DNA of 21,111 bases from Lachnospiraceae bacterium (lineage in GTDB: Bacteria; Bacillota; Clostridia; Lachnospirales; Lachnospiraceae): contig JAJBTR010000313.1 in the NCBI GenBank assembly GCA_020860745.1, positions 1 to 21,111 on the forward strand, in the 5' to 3' direction. This document shows, piece after piece, positions 1 to 6,770 of this stretch (positions are counted from its first letter, which is position 1; every line of letters begins with the position of its first letter). Under the pieces are notes generated by a model, which was given only the letters and a program-made list of their open reading frames with translations, did no database searches and was not told the DNA's origin. The translations under genes were made by a program, and so were the position numbers.

Positions 1-1
1 T

Positions 2-301
2 CACAGCCTCGATAACCTGCTCACAACCGGCGATGTGACGATCGACCTGCGCTCCCGCTCTTTGAAAAAAAACGGTCAGGAGATCCGGCTGACTAAAAAA
101 GAATTCGACATTCTTGCGCTTCTCGCGCAGAATATCGGCGTCGCCATGTATCGCGAAACCATCTATGAAAGGGTCTGGGGCGGCGAGTACACCGGCGACA
201 GCCGCACCGTAGACCTTCACGTACAGAGACTTCGCAAAAAATGCGGACTGCAGGATAAAATCCGCTCCGTACACAAAGTGGGGTATCGGCTGGAACCCTG
301 A
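2..301 (+). CDS. OmpR/PhoB-family response regulator, C-terminal part (5' end outside window)
   Basis: This is the DNA-binding half of a two-component response regulator. The reading frame is open from the first bases of the window, so the receiver domain lies upstream and the first ATG inside the window (35) is not the real start. The visible part is a winged-helix (Trans_reg_C) domain: a short beta strand (TGDVTIDL), the LTKKEFDIL helix, an ERVWG turn, the recognition helix TVDLHVQRLRKK, and the closing hairpin VHKVGYRLEP. It should bind promoter DNA once phosphorylated by the kinase encoded 90 bases downstream on the same strand. The target genes cannot be read from the sequence; the kinase and the acidic protein that follow are the natural candidates for autoregulation. 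The family assignment is secure, but the specific subfamily cannot be given. Confidence 0.93.
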   Translation, partial: HSLDNLLTTGDVTIDLRSRSLKKNGQEIRLTKKEFDILALLAQNIGVAMYRETIYERVWGGEYTGDSRTVDLHVQRLRKKCGLQDKIRSVHKVGYRLEP

Positions 302-302
302 T

Positions 303-335
303 ATGATGATACCAGGGTCAGAAGAGTATCATCAT
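303..335 (+). repeat. Perfect 10-bp inverted repeat between regulator and kinase genes
   Basis: ATGATGATAC at 303-312 is the exact reverse complement of 326-335, with a 13-base loop. It begins just after the regulator stop codon. No T-run follows, so it is not an ordinary terminator. It could be an mRNA processing or stability hairpin that sets the regulator-to-kinase ratio, or an operator site. The function is inferred. Confidence 0.55.
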
Positions 336-391
336 TTGTATAGGATTTTGATCTCAACATCATACCAGGAAATTTTCAGGGAGCTCTAAAC

Positions 392-1795
392 ATGAAATTC
401 CGTACAAAACTCGCCATCTGCCTGATCATATTCCTCTCCCTCGCCTTTGGCATCGGAGGAAATTTTCTGATTGTGGCGTCTTTTCATGCCAACTTAAAAC
501 AGGAAAAAACATCTGCAGCAAATTCCTACCAGACGATCCTCAACATGCTGCGCGTGGTCAACAGCGTCAGCACCCAGACCTACTACGGCGATGTGGTAGA
601 CGCACTGGAGCAGCTGGAGCAGAATGGCGGCGGAAACTGGGATGCGCTCCGCCTCAGTATGGACGGCAATGTCATTTATAAGAGCAGCGCGGCGGCTGAT
701 CTTATGAGCAATTCCTCACAGGTGGAAAATGTCAACCAGTACCGCCTCCTGGTACTGCAAAGCGAAGACCGCCATTACCTGCAGGTCAGCGGCGCTCTGG
801 AGGCAGGAGAAAAGACACTGTATCTCGACAGCCTGTATGACATCACTTCCATCTATGAATCCCGGACGGGACAGCAGAAAATTTACCGCTATCTGTTTTC
901 CGTCATTCTTGCCGCCGGTTTTGCCCTCTCCTGGATTTTATCTCAATTTCTGACCAGACCGATACAGGAGCTGACAGACACTGCGCGCAAAATATCAGAC
1001 GGAGACCTGTCTGTGCGGGCGCAGGTAACAAGCAGCGATGAGATTGGCCTGCTGGCGGAAGATTTCAACCGGATGACAGACAATCTGGCCCGGCATATCG
1101 ATGAACTGCAAGCCGCCATGGAACGCCAGGATACCTTTATGGGGGACTTCGCCCATGAACTGAAAACACCCATGACAGCCATCATCGGCTATGCGGACCT
1201 GCTGCGCAGCCGGGATCTGCCCGATTCCCAGCGAAGGGCTGCCGCCAACTATATTTTTTCTGAGGGAAAACGCCTGGAAAAACTTTCTCTGAAGATTCTC
1301 GAACTGCTGCTCACGAAAAAAGAAGACCTGGCGCTGACTCCCTGCCAGCCCGCAAAGCTGGTAAAAGAGACCGCCAATCTGCTGCGCCCGGTGCTGGAGC
1401 AAAAAGGGATTTCTCTGGAGCAAAACTGCGCGGCAGGTTCCTGCCTGCTGGAGCCATCGCTTGTCACCTCACTCCTGGTCAATCTGATTGACAATGCCGC
1501 GAAGTCCATGTCCGAGGGCGGAACAATCCGCGTCTCTTCCATTATGACAGAGGATGGCTGCCGTTTCCTTGTGGAGGATGAGGGCTGCGGTATCCCGCCG
1601 GAATCTTTAAACAAAATAACCGACGCTTTTTACCGCGTGGATAAATCCCGGTCCCGCTCCCAGGGCGGCGTCGGTCTAGGTCTCTCCCTCTGTCTGGAAA
1701 TTGTAAAAGCACACCACGGCTCCATCTCGTTTGAGCCGAACAGTCCGCGAGGCACCAGAGTGATTGTCCGCCTGAGAGGAGGTGTCCCTGCATGA
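392..1795 (+). CDS. Sensor histidine kinase (HAMP, HisKA, HATPase_c)
   Basis: This is a membrane-bound two-component sensor kinase of 467 residues that should phosphorylate the regulator encoded just upstream. A first membrane helix lies near residues 8-28, followed by an extracellular sensing segment of about 135 residues. A second helix (YLFSVILAAGFALSWIL) spans roughly 166-185 and leads into a HAMP linker (TRPIQEL...DEIGLL). The phosphoacceptor is His255 in FAHELKTPMTAIIGY. The ATP-binding domain has the N box (NLIDNAAKS), G1 box (VEDEGCGIP), F box (FYRVDKSRSR) and G2 box (GGVGLGLSL). AGGGAG precedes the ATG by about nine bases. The stop codon overlaps the start of the next gene as ATGA, so the two are likely translationally coupled. 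The extracellular part matches no sensor domain I recognise, so the signal is unknown. Confidence 0.95.
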   Translation: MKFRTKLAICLIIFLSLAFGIGGNFLIVASFHANLKQEKTSAANSYQTILNMLRVVNSVSTQTYYGDVVDALEQLEQNGGGNWDALRLSMDGNVIYKSSAAADLMSNSSQVENVNQYRLLVLQSEDRHYLQVSGALEAGEKTLYLDSLYDITSIYESRTGQQKIYRYLFSVILAAGFALSWILSQFLTRPIQELTDTARKISDGDLSVRAQVTSSDEIGLLAEDFNRMTDNLARHIDELQAAMERQDTFMGDFAHELKTPMTAIIGYADLLRSRDLPDSQRRAAANYIFSEGKRLEKLSLKILELLLTKKEDLALTPCQPAKLVKETANLLRPVLEQKGISLEQNCAAGSCLLEPSLVTSLLVNLIDNAAKSMSEGGTIRVSSIMTEDGCRFLVEDEGCGIPPESLNKITDAFYRVDKSRSRSQGGVGLGLSLCLEIVKAHHGSISFEPNSPRGTRVIVRLRGGVPA

Positions 1796-2898
1796 GAACA
1801 TGGAAAAAAGTGGGAATCTTCTGTATTCTGGCCGCAATTCTGCTGTCCGGATACGGACTGCCTGAAGCCATCAACGCCATCCTTGACCGTCAGGTCAACG
1901 GCAATATCGAAACTGTCAACACCGAGACAACCCAGCTGCAGATGAGTTCAGATCTCACGCTGACGGAGAAATTTCTCGTCATGGATCGCACCACTTCCTC
2001 TGTTAACTTAAACTCCGCGCAAAACCTGGAGTACGAAGGAGCCTGCGAATGCCTGAACCAGGAACTGTCCCGGTTATTCCCGACCAGTTCTTTCACTCTC
2101 TTTTCCTTCAAAGACTTTGCCGAAGCCGATCACGCCATCACACTCTTTGTCTATGAAGAAAAATCCGTTCTTCTCTGGGATTTTCTTCTGGAGAGTGAAG
2201 CAGGCGACAAGATCAGGGTACTTTTAGATGACGACAGCGGTCTGATTCTCTCTTTTTCCTATGAACATGAGGAGACAAGGGCAGATACAGAAGCCACTGA
2301 TTTATTTACTTTGATTACAGACACCGGAGACACTGAGCCCATCGAATATCTGGATGATCTGGCTCAGCGCTATGTGGAGTATCTCCGGGCCTCCTACAAT
2401 CTTAGCGGCATTGAGATTTCCTATGAACGATCCTGGGATTCTATCAATGCACTGACTTCTGACTCGGATCTGAGCCCAGACAATGAGGAAGAGGCGGCCG
2501 ATAATTCCGAATTTTCGGCTACAGATTCTGATCATGAAAATACCTCTGTAAATTATGATATGGATTCCGATCATGAAAATACTTCTGAAGATTCCGGCAC
2601 AGATTCCAATAACAAAGATGCATCGGAAGATTCCGATGCCTCCGTAAATAGCACTGCCTCCGGAACTGCCGGCAACAGCTCCATCTGGAGTTTCGACGCA
2701 GATTCACAGCGGGCAGATGCGGCCAATTCCCTCTGGGATACTGACAGTTCCGAAAAGGAAGCATCCGATTCTGACTCTGACGAAGAGGTTGTTATCGATG
2801 AATGGCACCTGTATGTACACCTGACACAGAACGGAGAAGAATATATCCTGAATCTCGACCTGGACCGCAGCGCTCTGTCCATACACGGCCTGGGATAA
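1792..2898 (+). CDS. Membrane-anchored acidic protein of unknown function, third gene of the two-component operon
   Basis: I do not recognise this 368-residue protein. Residues 1-7 are basic (MRTWKKV) and are followed by one hydrophobic stretch (GIFCILAAILLSGYGL), which suggests a signal anchor or signal peptide with the rest outside the cell. There is no lipobox cysteine. Residues about 30-225 look folded, with alternating strand-like segments. Residues about 226-335 are low complexity, rich in Asp, Ser, Glu and Asn, and include three 13-residue repeats. The chain closes with a strand-like tail (EWHLYVHLTQNGEEYILNLDLD). The start overlaps the kinase stop by four bases (ATGA), which ties expression to the kinase. 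By position it may be an accessory sensor or an output of the system, but that is inference. The open frame, signal-like N terminus and coupling make it a real gene. Confidence 0.8.
   Translation: MRTWKKVGIFCILAAILLSGYGLPEAINAILDRQVNGNIETVNTETTQLQMSSDLTLTEKFLVMDRTTSSVNLNSAQNLEYEGACECLNQELSRLFPTSSFTLFSFKDFAEADHAITLFVYEEKSVLLWDFLLESEAGDKIRVLLDDDSGLILSFSYEHEETRADTEATDLFTLITDTGDTEPIEYLDDLAQRYVEYLRASYNLSGIEISYERSWDSINALTSDSDLSPDNEEEAADNSEFSATDSDHENTSVNYDMDSDHENTSEDSGTDSNNKDASEDSDASVNSTASGTAGNSSIWSFDADSQRADAANSLWDTDSSEKEASDSDSDEEVVIDEWHLYVHLTQNGEEYILNLDLDRSALSIHGLG
2524..2640 (+). repeat. Three tandem 39-bp (13-residue) repeats inside the acidic protein
   Basis: The units begin DSDHENTSV, DSDHENTSE and DSNNKDASE. 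The first two are nearly identical in DNA (GATTCYGATCATGAAAATAC at 2524 and 2563); the third has diverged. The 39-base period keeps the reading frame, so the array can change length by slippage without breaking the protein. It probably forms a flexible acidic spacer. Confidence 0.8.
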
Positions 2899-2972
2899 GT
2901 CTTTCGACTTCTATCGTGATCTCATCCAGATCCGGTCCCCTCTGTCTATACACGGCCCGGGATAAGTCTTTC
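2873..2972. repeat. 33-bp imperfect direct repeat straddling the acidic-protein stop and the tgt stop
   Basis: Positions 2873-2905 and 2940-2972 match at 31 of 33 bases; both contain ATACACGGCC and GGGATAAGTCTTTC. The first copy encodes the last residues and stop codon of the acidic-protein gene. The second ends on the reverse-strand tgt stop codon. The sequence before each copy is also weakly alike, so a longer tandem duplication may have decayed. The offset is 67 bases, so the frame is not preserved. No clear intrinsic terminator is visible between these convergent genes. Confidence 0.75.
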
Positions 2973-4107
2973 ACCCCTGCTCGCCCTGCGTCATCCGATA
3001 CAGTTTTTCCGCCTTATAATTCTGATATCGTCCCTCCTCGATGGAAATTCGGATCTCCGACATCATCGTATTATAAAAATACAGATTGTGCAGGACACAG
3101 AGGCGCATCCCCAGCATTTCTTTCGCTTTCAGCAGATGACGGATATAAGCCCGGCTGTATCTTAAGCAGGCGGGGCATTGGCATCCCTCCTCGATCGGCC
3201 GCATATCCCGCTCGTATTTCCGGTTAAACAGGTTCAGCTTGCCAAAGTTTGTGTAGACATGACCATGGCGGCCGTTCCTGCTCGGATAGACACAGTCAAA
3301 GAAATCCACGCCGCGGTCCACGGATTCCAGAATGTTGGCCGGGGTACCGACCCCCATCAGGTAAGCAGGCTTATCCTCCGGCAGATAAGGTACCGTTACA
3401 TCCAGAATATGATACATCTCTTCATGACTCTCTCCTACCGCCAGTCCTCCGACCGCATATCCGTCCAGTTCAAGCTCACGGATCTGTTTTGCGTGTTCGA
3501 TTCGAATGTCATCATAGACGGCACCCTGATTAATACCGAACAGCATCTGCTTCGGATTGATGGTATCCTCCAGCGCGTTAAGCCGCGCCATCTCCGCTTT
3601 GCAGCGCAAAAGCCAGCGGGTCGTACGGTCCACAGACGGCTGAACGTAGCTGCGGTCTGCTTTGGCAGGCGGACACTCATCAAATGCCATCGCAATCGTG
3701 GAGGCGAGATTCGACTGAATCTGCATACTCTCCTCCGGCCCCATAAAAATCTTTTTGCCGTCGACATGGGAGTGAAAATGAACGCCTTCCTCCTTAATCT
3801 TCCGCAGCCCGGCCAGCGAAAACACCTGAAATCCGCCGGAATCTGTCAGAATCGGCTTTTCCCAGGACATGAACCGGTGCAGTCCGCCCAGGTCATGAAT
3901 CAGGCGGTCTCCCGGCCGCACATGGAGGTGGTAGGTATTGGACAGTTCTATCTGCGTCCCGATCCGCTCCAGGTCCTCTGTGGAAACAGCTCCCTTGATG
4001 GCAGCCGCGGTGCCCACGTTCATAAACACCGGAGTCTGGATCACACCGTGGACTGTGGTCAGCTCTCCTCTTTTTGCTCTGCCATCTTTTTTCAGCAATT
4101 TATACAT
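2971..4107 (-). CDS. tgt: tRNA-guanine (queuine/preQ1) transglycosylase
   Basis: Tgt exchanges guanine-34 for preQ1 in tRNAs with GUN anticodons, the committed step of queuosine synthesis on tRNA. The protein has 378 residues, usual for the family. The general acid/base Asp89 lies in ILTDSGGFQVFSL, and the nucleophile Asp271 is in FDCVYPSRNGRHG. The zinc site is Cys309, Cys311, Cys314 (CQCPAC) and His340. The product-binding motif GGLAVGE is present. An ATG 39 bases upstream is in frame, but the start at 4107 is preferred because AAGAGGA lies eight bases before it and the protein then begins MYKLLKKDG, as expected for the family. The gene stands alone on this strand, convergent with the two-component operon and divergent from aroC. 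No queuosine transporter or preQ1 synthesis gene is in the window. Confidence 0.96.
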   Translation of the reverse strand: MYKLLKKDGRAKRGELTTVHGVIQTPVFMNVGTAAAIKGAVSTEDLERIGTQIELSNTYHLHVRPGDRLIHDLGGLHRFMSWEKPILTDSGGFQVFSLAGLRKIKEEGVHFHSHVDGKKIFMGPEESMQIQSNLASTIAMAFDECPPAKADRSYVQPSVDRTTRWLLRCKAEMARLNALEDTINPKQMLFGINQGAVYDDIRIEHAKQIRELELDGYAVGGLAVGESHEEMYHILDVTVPYLPEDKPAYLMGVGTPANILESVDRGVDFFDCVYPSRNGRHGHVYTNFGKLNLFNRKYERDMRPIEEGCQCPACLRYSRAYIRHLLKAKEMLGMRLCVLHNLYFYNTMMSEIRISIEEGRYQNYKAEKLYRMTQGEQG

Positions 4108-4234
4108 AATCAAATCCTCTTCTTTACGGACGATTTTCTCAGCCATATCGATTTCGTCCGTTCATAAACACCTAATCCTGGTTAAGCTCCGAAAACAACA
4201 GAAATCCCGCTCAGAGAAAACAGATTTTCTTAAG

Positions 4235-4264
4235 TTGCGAACATCGTCTGCCGTATGATATAAT
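4235..4264 (+). promoter_or_regulatory. Sigma-A promoter with extended -10 driving the aroC leader
   Basis: The -35 box is TTGCGA (4235-4240), the spacer is 18 bases, and the -10 box is TATAAT (4259-4264) preceded by TG in the extended position. Transcription should start near 4271, leaving about 255 untranslated bases before aroC. Confidence 0.75.
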
Positions 4265-4464
4265 GAGCGCAAGCAATGAGCCGTGCAGCAGAGTACAGAT
4301 GGGTAGACACGTCATGCTTGCATGTAAGGGGATGCCCATCTGTGCTCTGATATAGGGCGAAGCCCGGACAACGATAAGTGAGATAGCAAATTTCTCAATT
4401 TGCGTGATCGAACTTATGCAAAGCTGGAAATCAGAGATTTCCGAGTGGGCACGGCGGAGTTCAC
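4265..4464 (+). ncRNA. Candidate multibranched structured RNA or palindromic element upstream of aroC
   Basis: The stretch folds on paper into one closed multibranch structure. A closing stem pairs 4280-4286 (GCCGTGC) with 4449-4455 (GCACGGC). A long arm pairs 4289-4303 with 4335-4349 over 15 bp with one G-U pair. A small hairpin is GGGC-GAA-GCCC at 4355-4365. An arm pairs 4374-4379 with 4412-4417 and contains a perfect 7-bp hairpin (4386-4392 with 4397-4403). A last perfect 7-bp hairpin pairs 4426-4432 with 4436-4442. It starts right after a strong promoter and ends 70 bases before aroC. No open frame fits it. It matches no riboswitch or T-box consensus I know (no AGGGUGG T-box core). The 8-base sequence GATATAAT occurs at both edges (4257-4264 and 4465-4472), so a small mobile element is an alternative to a regulatory leader. 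Confidence 0.55.
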
Positions 4465-4526
4465 GATATAATCATGATAAAATGATATTACCTTATCTAT
4501 AGAAAAAAAGCAAGGGAGGAATACAC

Positions 4527-5636
4527 ATGGCCGGTTCAACGCTGGGTACCATTTTTAAAATCACGACATGGGGCGAGTCCCACGGGAAAGGCGTCGGCGT
4601 CGTCATCGACGGCTGTCCAGCCGGTTTAGCGCTGGACGAAGCAGATATTCAGAAATATTTAAATCGGCGCAAACCCGGTCAGTCCCGATTTACCACACCG
4701 CGAAAGGAAAGCGACCAGGTGGAAATTCTCTCCGGTGTCTTTGAGGGACGTACGACCGGCACTCCCATCTCCCTGCTCGTCAGAAATGAAAATCAGAAAT
4801 CAAAGGATTACAGTGAAATTGCCTCCTGCTACCGTCCGGGACACGCAGATTACACTTTTGACGCAAAATATGGGTTCCGGGATTACCGGGGCGGCGGACG
4901 CTCCTCCGGCCGGGAAACCATCGGCCGCGTCGCAGCGGGAGCCGTCGCGGCGAAAATTCTGGAGGAAATGGGCATTTCCCTGCTGACCTATACCAGATCC
5001 ATCGGCCCGGTATCCATATCGGAAGAGCGATTTGACGCAGGGCAGATTCCGGACAATCCGCTCTATATGCCTGATGCCACTGCCGCGGAGGAAGCACAGG
5101 CTTACCTGGATAAATGCATGAGAGAGCAGGATTCCTCCGGCGGCACGATCGAGTGCATCATCACCGGTGTTCCTGCCGGGATTGGGGAAACCGTCTTTGA
5201 CAAGCTGGACGCCAACCTGGCAAAAGCAATTTTCTCCATCGGCGCGGTAAAAGGATTTGAGATCGGTTCCGGATTTTCCGCTGCTGAGAAAAAAGGCTCT
5301 GAGAATAACGACGCTTTCTGTACCGACGACGCAGGCAGCATTGTCAAGCAGACAAACCACGCGGGCGGCATCCTGGGCGGCATGAGCGACGGCAGTCCCA
5401 TCATTTTCCGGGCAGCCATCAAGCCGACCCCCTCCATCGCCCACGCGCAGCAGACGGTCAAAAAGGACGGCACTCCCATCGAGATCAATATCGCCGGACG
5501 GCACGACCCTGTGATCGTACCCCGCGCTGTGGTTGTGGTTGAAGCCATGGCTGCACTGACCATTGTGGATTTACTGCTGGTCAACATGTCCGCGCGGATG
5601 GAATATCTGAAAGAAGTATACAAAAAAGAATCATAA
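4527..5636 (+). CDS. aroC: Chorismate synthase
   Basis: AroC converts 5-enolpyruvylshikimate-3-phosphate to chorismate with reduced FMN, the last step of the shikimate pathway in the cytoplasm. The protein has 369 residues, normal length. Family signatures are GESHGKGVGVVIDG near residue 14, SRFTTPRKE, RPGHADYTFDAKYGFRDYRGGGRSSGRET in the middle (residues about 107-135), NNDAF, and AGGILGGMSDGSPI near residue 285. The ATG at 4527 follows an excellent AGGGAGGA site. It is transcribed alone behind the promoter at 4235-4264 and the structured leader, and is closed by a strong terminator. Its product feeds prephenate synthesis, which is relevant because the convergent neighbour block encodes TrhP, whose reaction depends on prephenate. 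That connection is metabolic knowledge, not shown by the sequence. Confidence 0.97.
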   Translation: MAGSTLGTIFKITTWGESHGKGVGVVIDGCPAGLALDEADIQKYLNRRKPGQSRFTTPRKESDQVEILSGVFEGRTTGTPISLLVRNENQKSKDYSEIASCYRPGHADYTFDAKYGFRDYRGGGRSSGRETIGRVAAGAVAAKILEEMGISLLTYTRSIGPVSISEERFDAGQIPDNPLYMPDATAAEEAQAYLDKCMREQDSSGGTIECIITGVPAGIGETVFDKLDANLAKAIFSIGAVKGFEIGSGFSAAEKKGSENNDAFCTDDAGSIVKQTNHAGGILGGMSDGSPIIFRAAIKPTPSIAHAQQTVKKDGTPIEINIAGRHDPVIVPRAVVVVEAMAALTIVDLLLVNMSARMEYLKEVYKKES

Positions 5637-5695
5637 AAAAAGACCCTTTGTTTCTGCGATAAATCCGCATACCGGAAACAAAGGATCTTTTTAAT
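5637..5695. terminator. Bidirectional intrinsic terminator between aroC and the lactonase gene
   Basis: CCTTTGTTTC (5645-5654) pairs perfectly with GAAACAAAGG (5675-5684). The stem extends beyond one mismatch into flanking A and T runs, and the loop carries a small TGCG/CGCA hairpin. T-runs follow the stem on both strands, which suits the two convergent genes. Confidence 0.9.
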
Positions 5696-5702
5696 TTTTT
5701 AT

Positions 5703-6767
5703 CTACGATAGTCTATGGATGAAGATACTGTTCGGCTGCCCGATTGTCACCGGCTTCGCCGACATCAGAAAGCACCCTTCCTCGTAGTTCATCCTGTAAG
5801 TCATAATCTCGTTTGTATTATGGCTCAGCACGATAAAATGCTCGTTATCCGGGAGCACCGCCAGCGACTTCGGGTAATCCCCGCTGCAATAACTGCTGCA
5901 GATTTTCTCCAGCAGTCCGGTCTCCTGATCTACATGATAAACCACCAGTGTATTGATTCCTGCATTGCTGACAAACAGGTGTTTTCCATCCGGAGAAAAC
6001 TCAATGCCGCAGGCCGCCGCCCGCTGGTCCTTCCCCTCGTTAACCGTGGAAATCTTCTGAATGCACTCATAATTGTACTCGCCGTCACGATCCGGGTCTG
6101 CAACCGCCTGGTACACACAAACCCGGTTGCTCATCTGCCCCAGAATATAAATAAACTTTCCCTGGCGATAAGAGCGCAGCATATACGGCGCGCTGTCCAG
6201 TTCACAGCGGATAATATCATTCAGATGAAGTTTCCCCGTCTTCGCATTGACATCATAGACTTTTACCTGATCCAGGCCGCTGTCCACCGCAAAAAGTCCT
6301 TTCAGATTCGGCGTCAGCTTCACACAGGTCACGTGGGGCATAGCGCTGCGGTCTGTGATATTAAGCCCGATTCCCTCGTGGAACACACCATCCGCCACCG
6401 GGCCGATATAGCCGTCTTCCCCGAGAGGCATCACGGAAACTCTCGCGTCATGATATCCTGCCACAAAAAGGAAACGGTCGTCCATATCCGTCTCAAGATA
6501 ACAGCCCCGCATGCCGCCGATCCACTGACTGTTTAAGAACTCCAGATCGCCGTCCTCCAGAATCTGATAAGCATTCACGCCAAGATCGGTGATTGCGTAC
6601 AAAAACTGCCCGTTATTGGAAACCAGAACGTCGGAAGGGTTATCCACCGGAATCACCTTTCTCTCTGTCATCGTCCACGTATCTGTGTCGATATCAAAAA
6701 TATAGATACCATCGCTCTTTCCCTGGGTGTAGGTGCCGACATAAGCTACGTAGCGGTCTTTGTTCAT
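5703..6767 (-). CDS. Lactonase-family beta-propeller protein (PF10282-like)
   Basis: This 354-residue protein resembles the 6-phosphogluconolactonase (YbhE/Pgl) family of seven-bladed beta-propellers. Family marks are the opening YVAYVGTYTQGKSDGIYIFDID, the blade motif NPSDVLVSNNGQFLYAITD, MPHVTCVKLTPNLKGLFAVDSGLDQVKVYDVN, CGIEFSPDGKHLFVSNAGINTLVVYHVD, and the terminal GQPNSIFIHRL. There is no signal peptide, so it should be cytoplasmic. Characterised relatives hydrolyse 6-phosphogluconolactone, but many family members have no proven substrate. Its start lies only three bases after the trhP stop, so it is almost certainly cotranscribed with trhP, and it ends at the shared terminator. Nothing else from the pentose phosphate pathway is nearby, so the substrate stays open. 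Confidence 0.88.
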   Translation of the reverse strand: MNKDRYVAYVGTYTQGKSDGIYIFDIDTDTWTMTERKVIPVDNPSDVLVSNNGQFLYAITDLGVNAYQILEDGDLEFLNSQWIGGMRGCYLETDMDDRFLFVAGYHDARVSVMPLGEDGYIGPVADGVFHEGIGLNITDRSAMPHVTCVKLTPNLKGLFAVDSGLDQVKVYDVNAKTGKLHLNDIIRCELDSAPYMLRSYRQGKFIYILGQMSNRVCVYQAVADPDRDGEYNYECIQKISTVNEGKDQRAAACGIEFSPDGKHLFVSNAGINTLVVYHVDQETGLLEKICSSYCSGDYPKSLAVLPDNEHFIVLSHNTNEIMTYRMNYEEGCFLMSAKPVTIGQPNSIFIHRLS

Positions 6768-6770
6768 AAC

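Noticed and set aside
2802..3227. 141-codon plus-strand open frame over the end of the acidic-protein gene
   Set aside because: It lies out of frame over the acidic gene and antisense to tgt; it exists because of the duplicated segment and low stop density.
4108..4146. Tgt start 13 codons upstream
   Set aside because: The extra residues are not part of the family, and the ribosome site AAGAGGA fits the ATG at 4107.
3178..4167. 329-codon plus-strand open frame opposite tgt
   Set aside because: It is an antisense shadow of tgt, with no ribosome site and no recognisable motif.
4265..4526. T-box or other known riboswitch before aroC
   Set aside because: The conserved T-box core (AGGGUGG) and the consensus sequences of riboswitches I know are not visible, so no class name is given.
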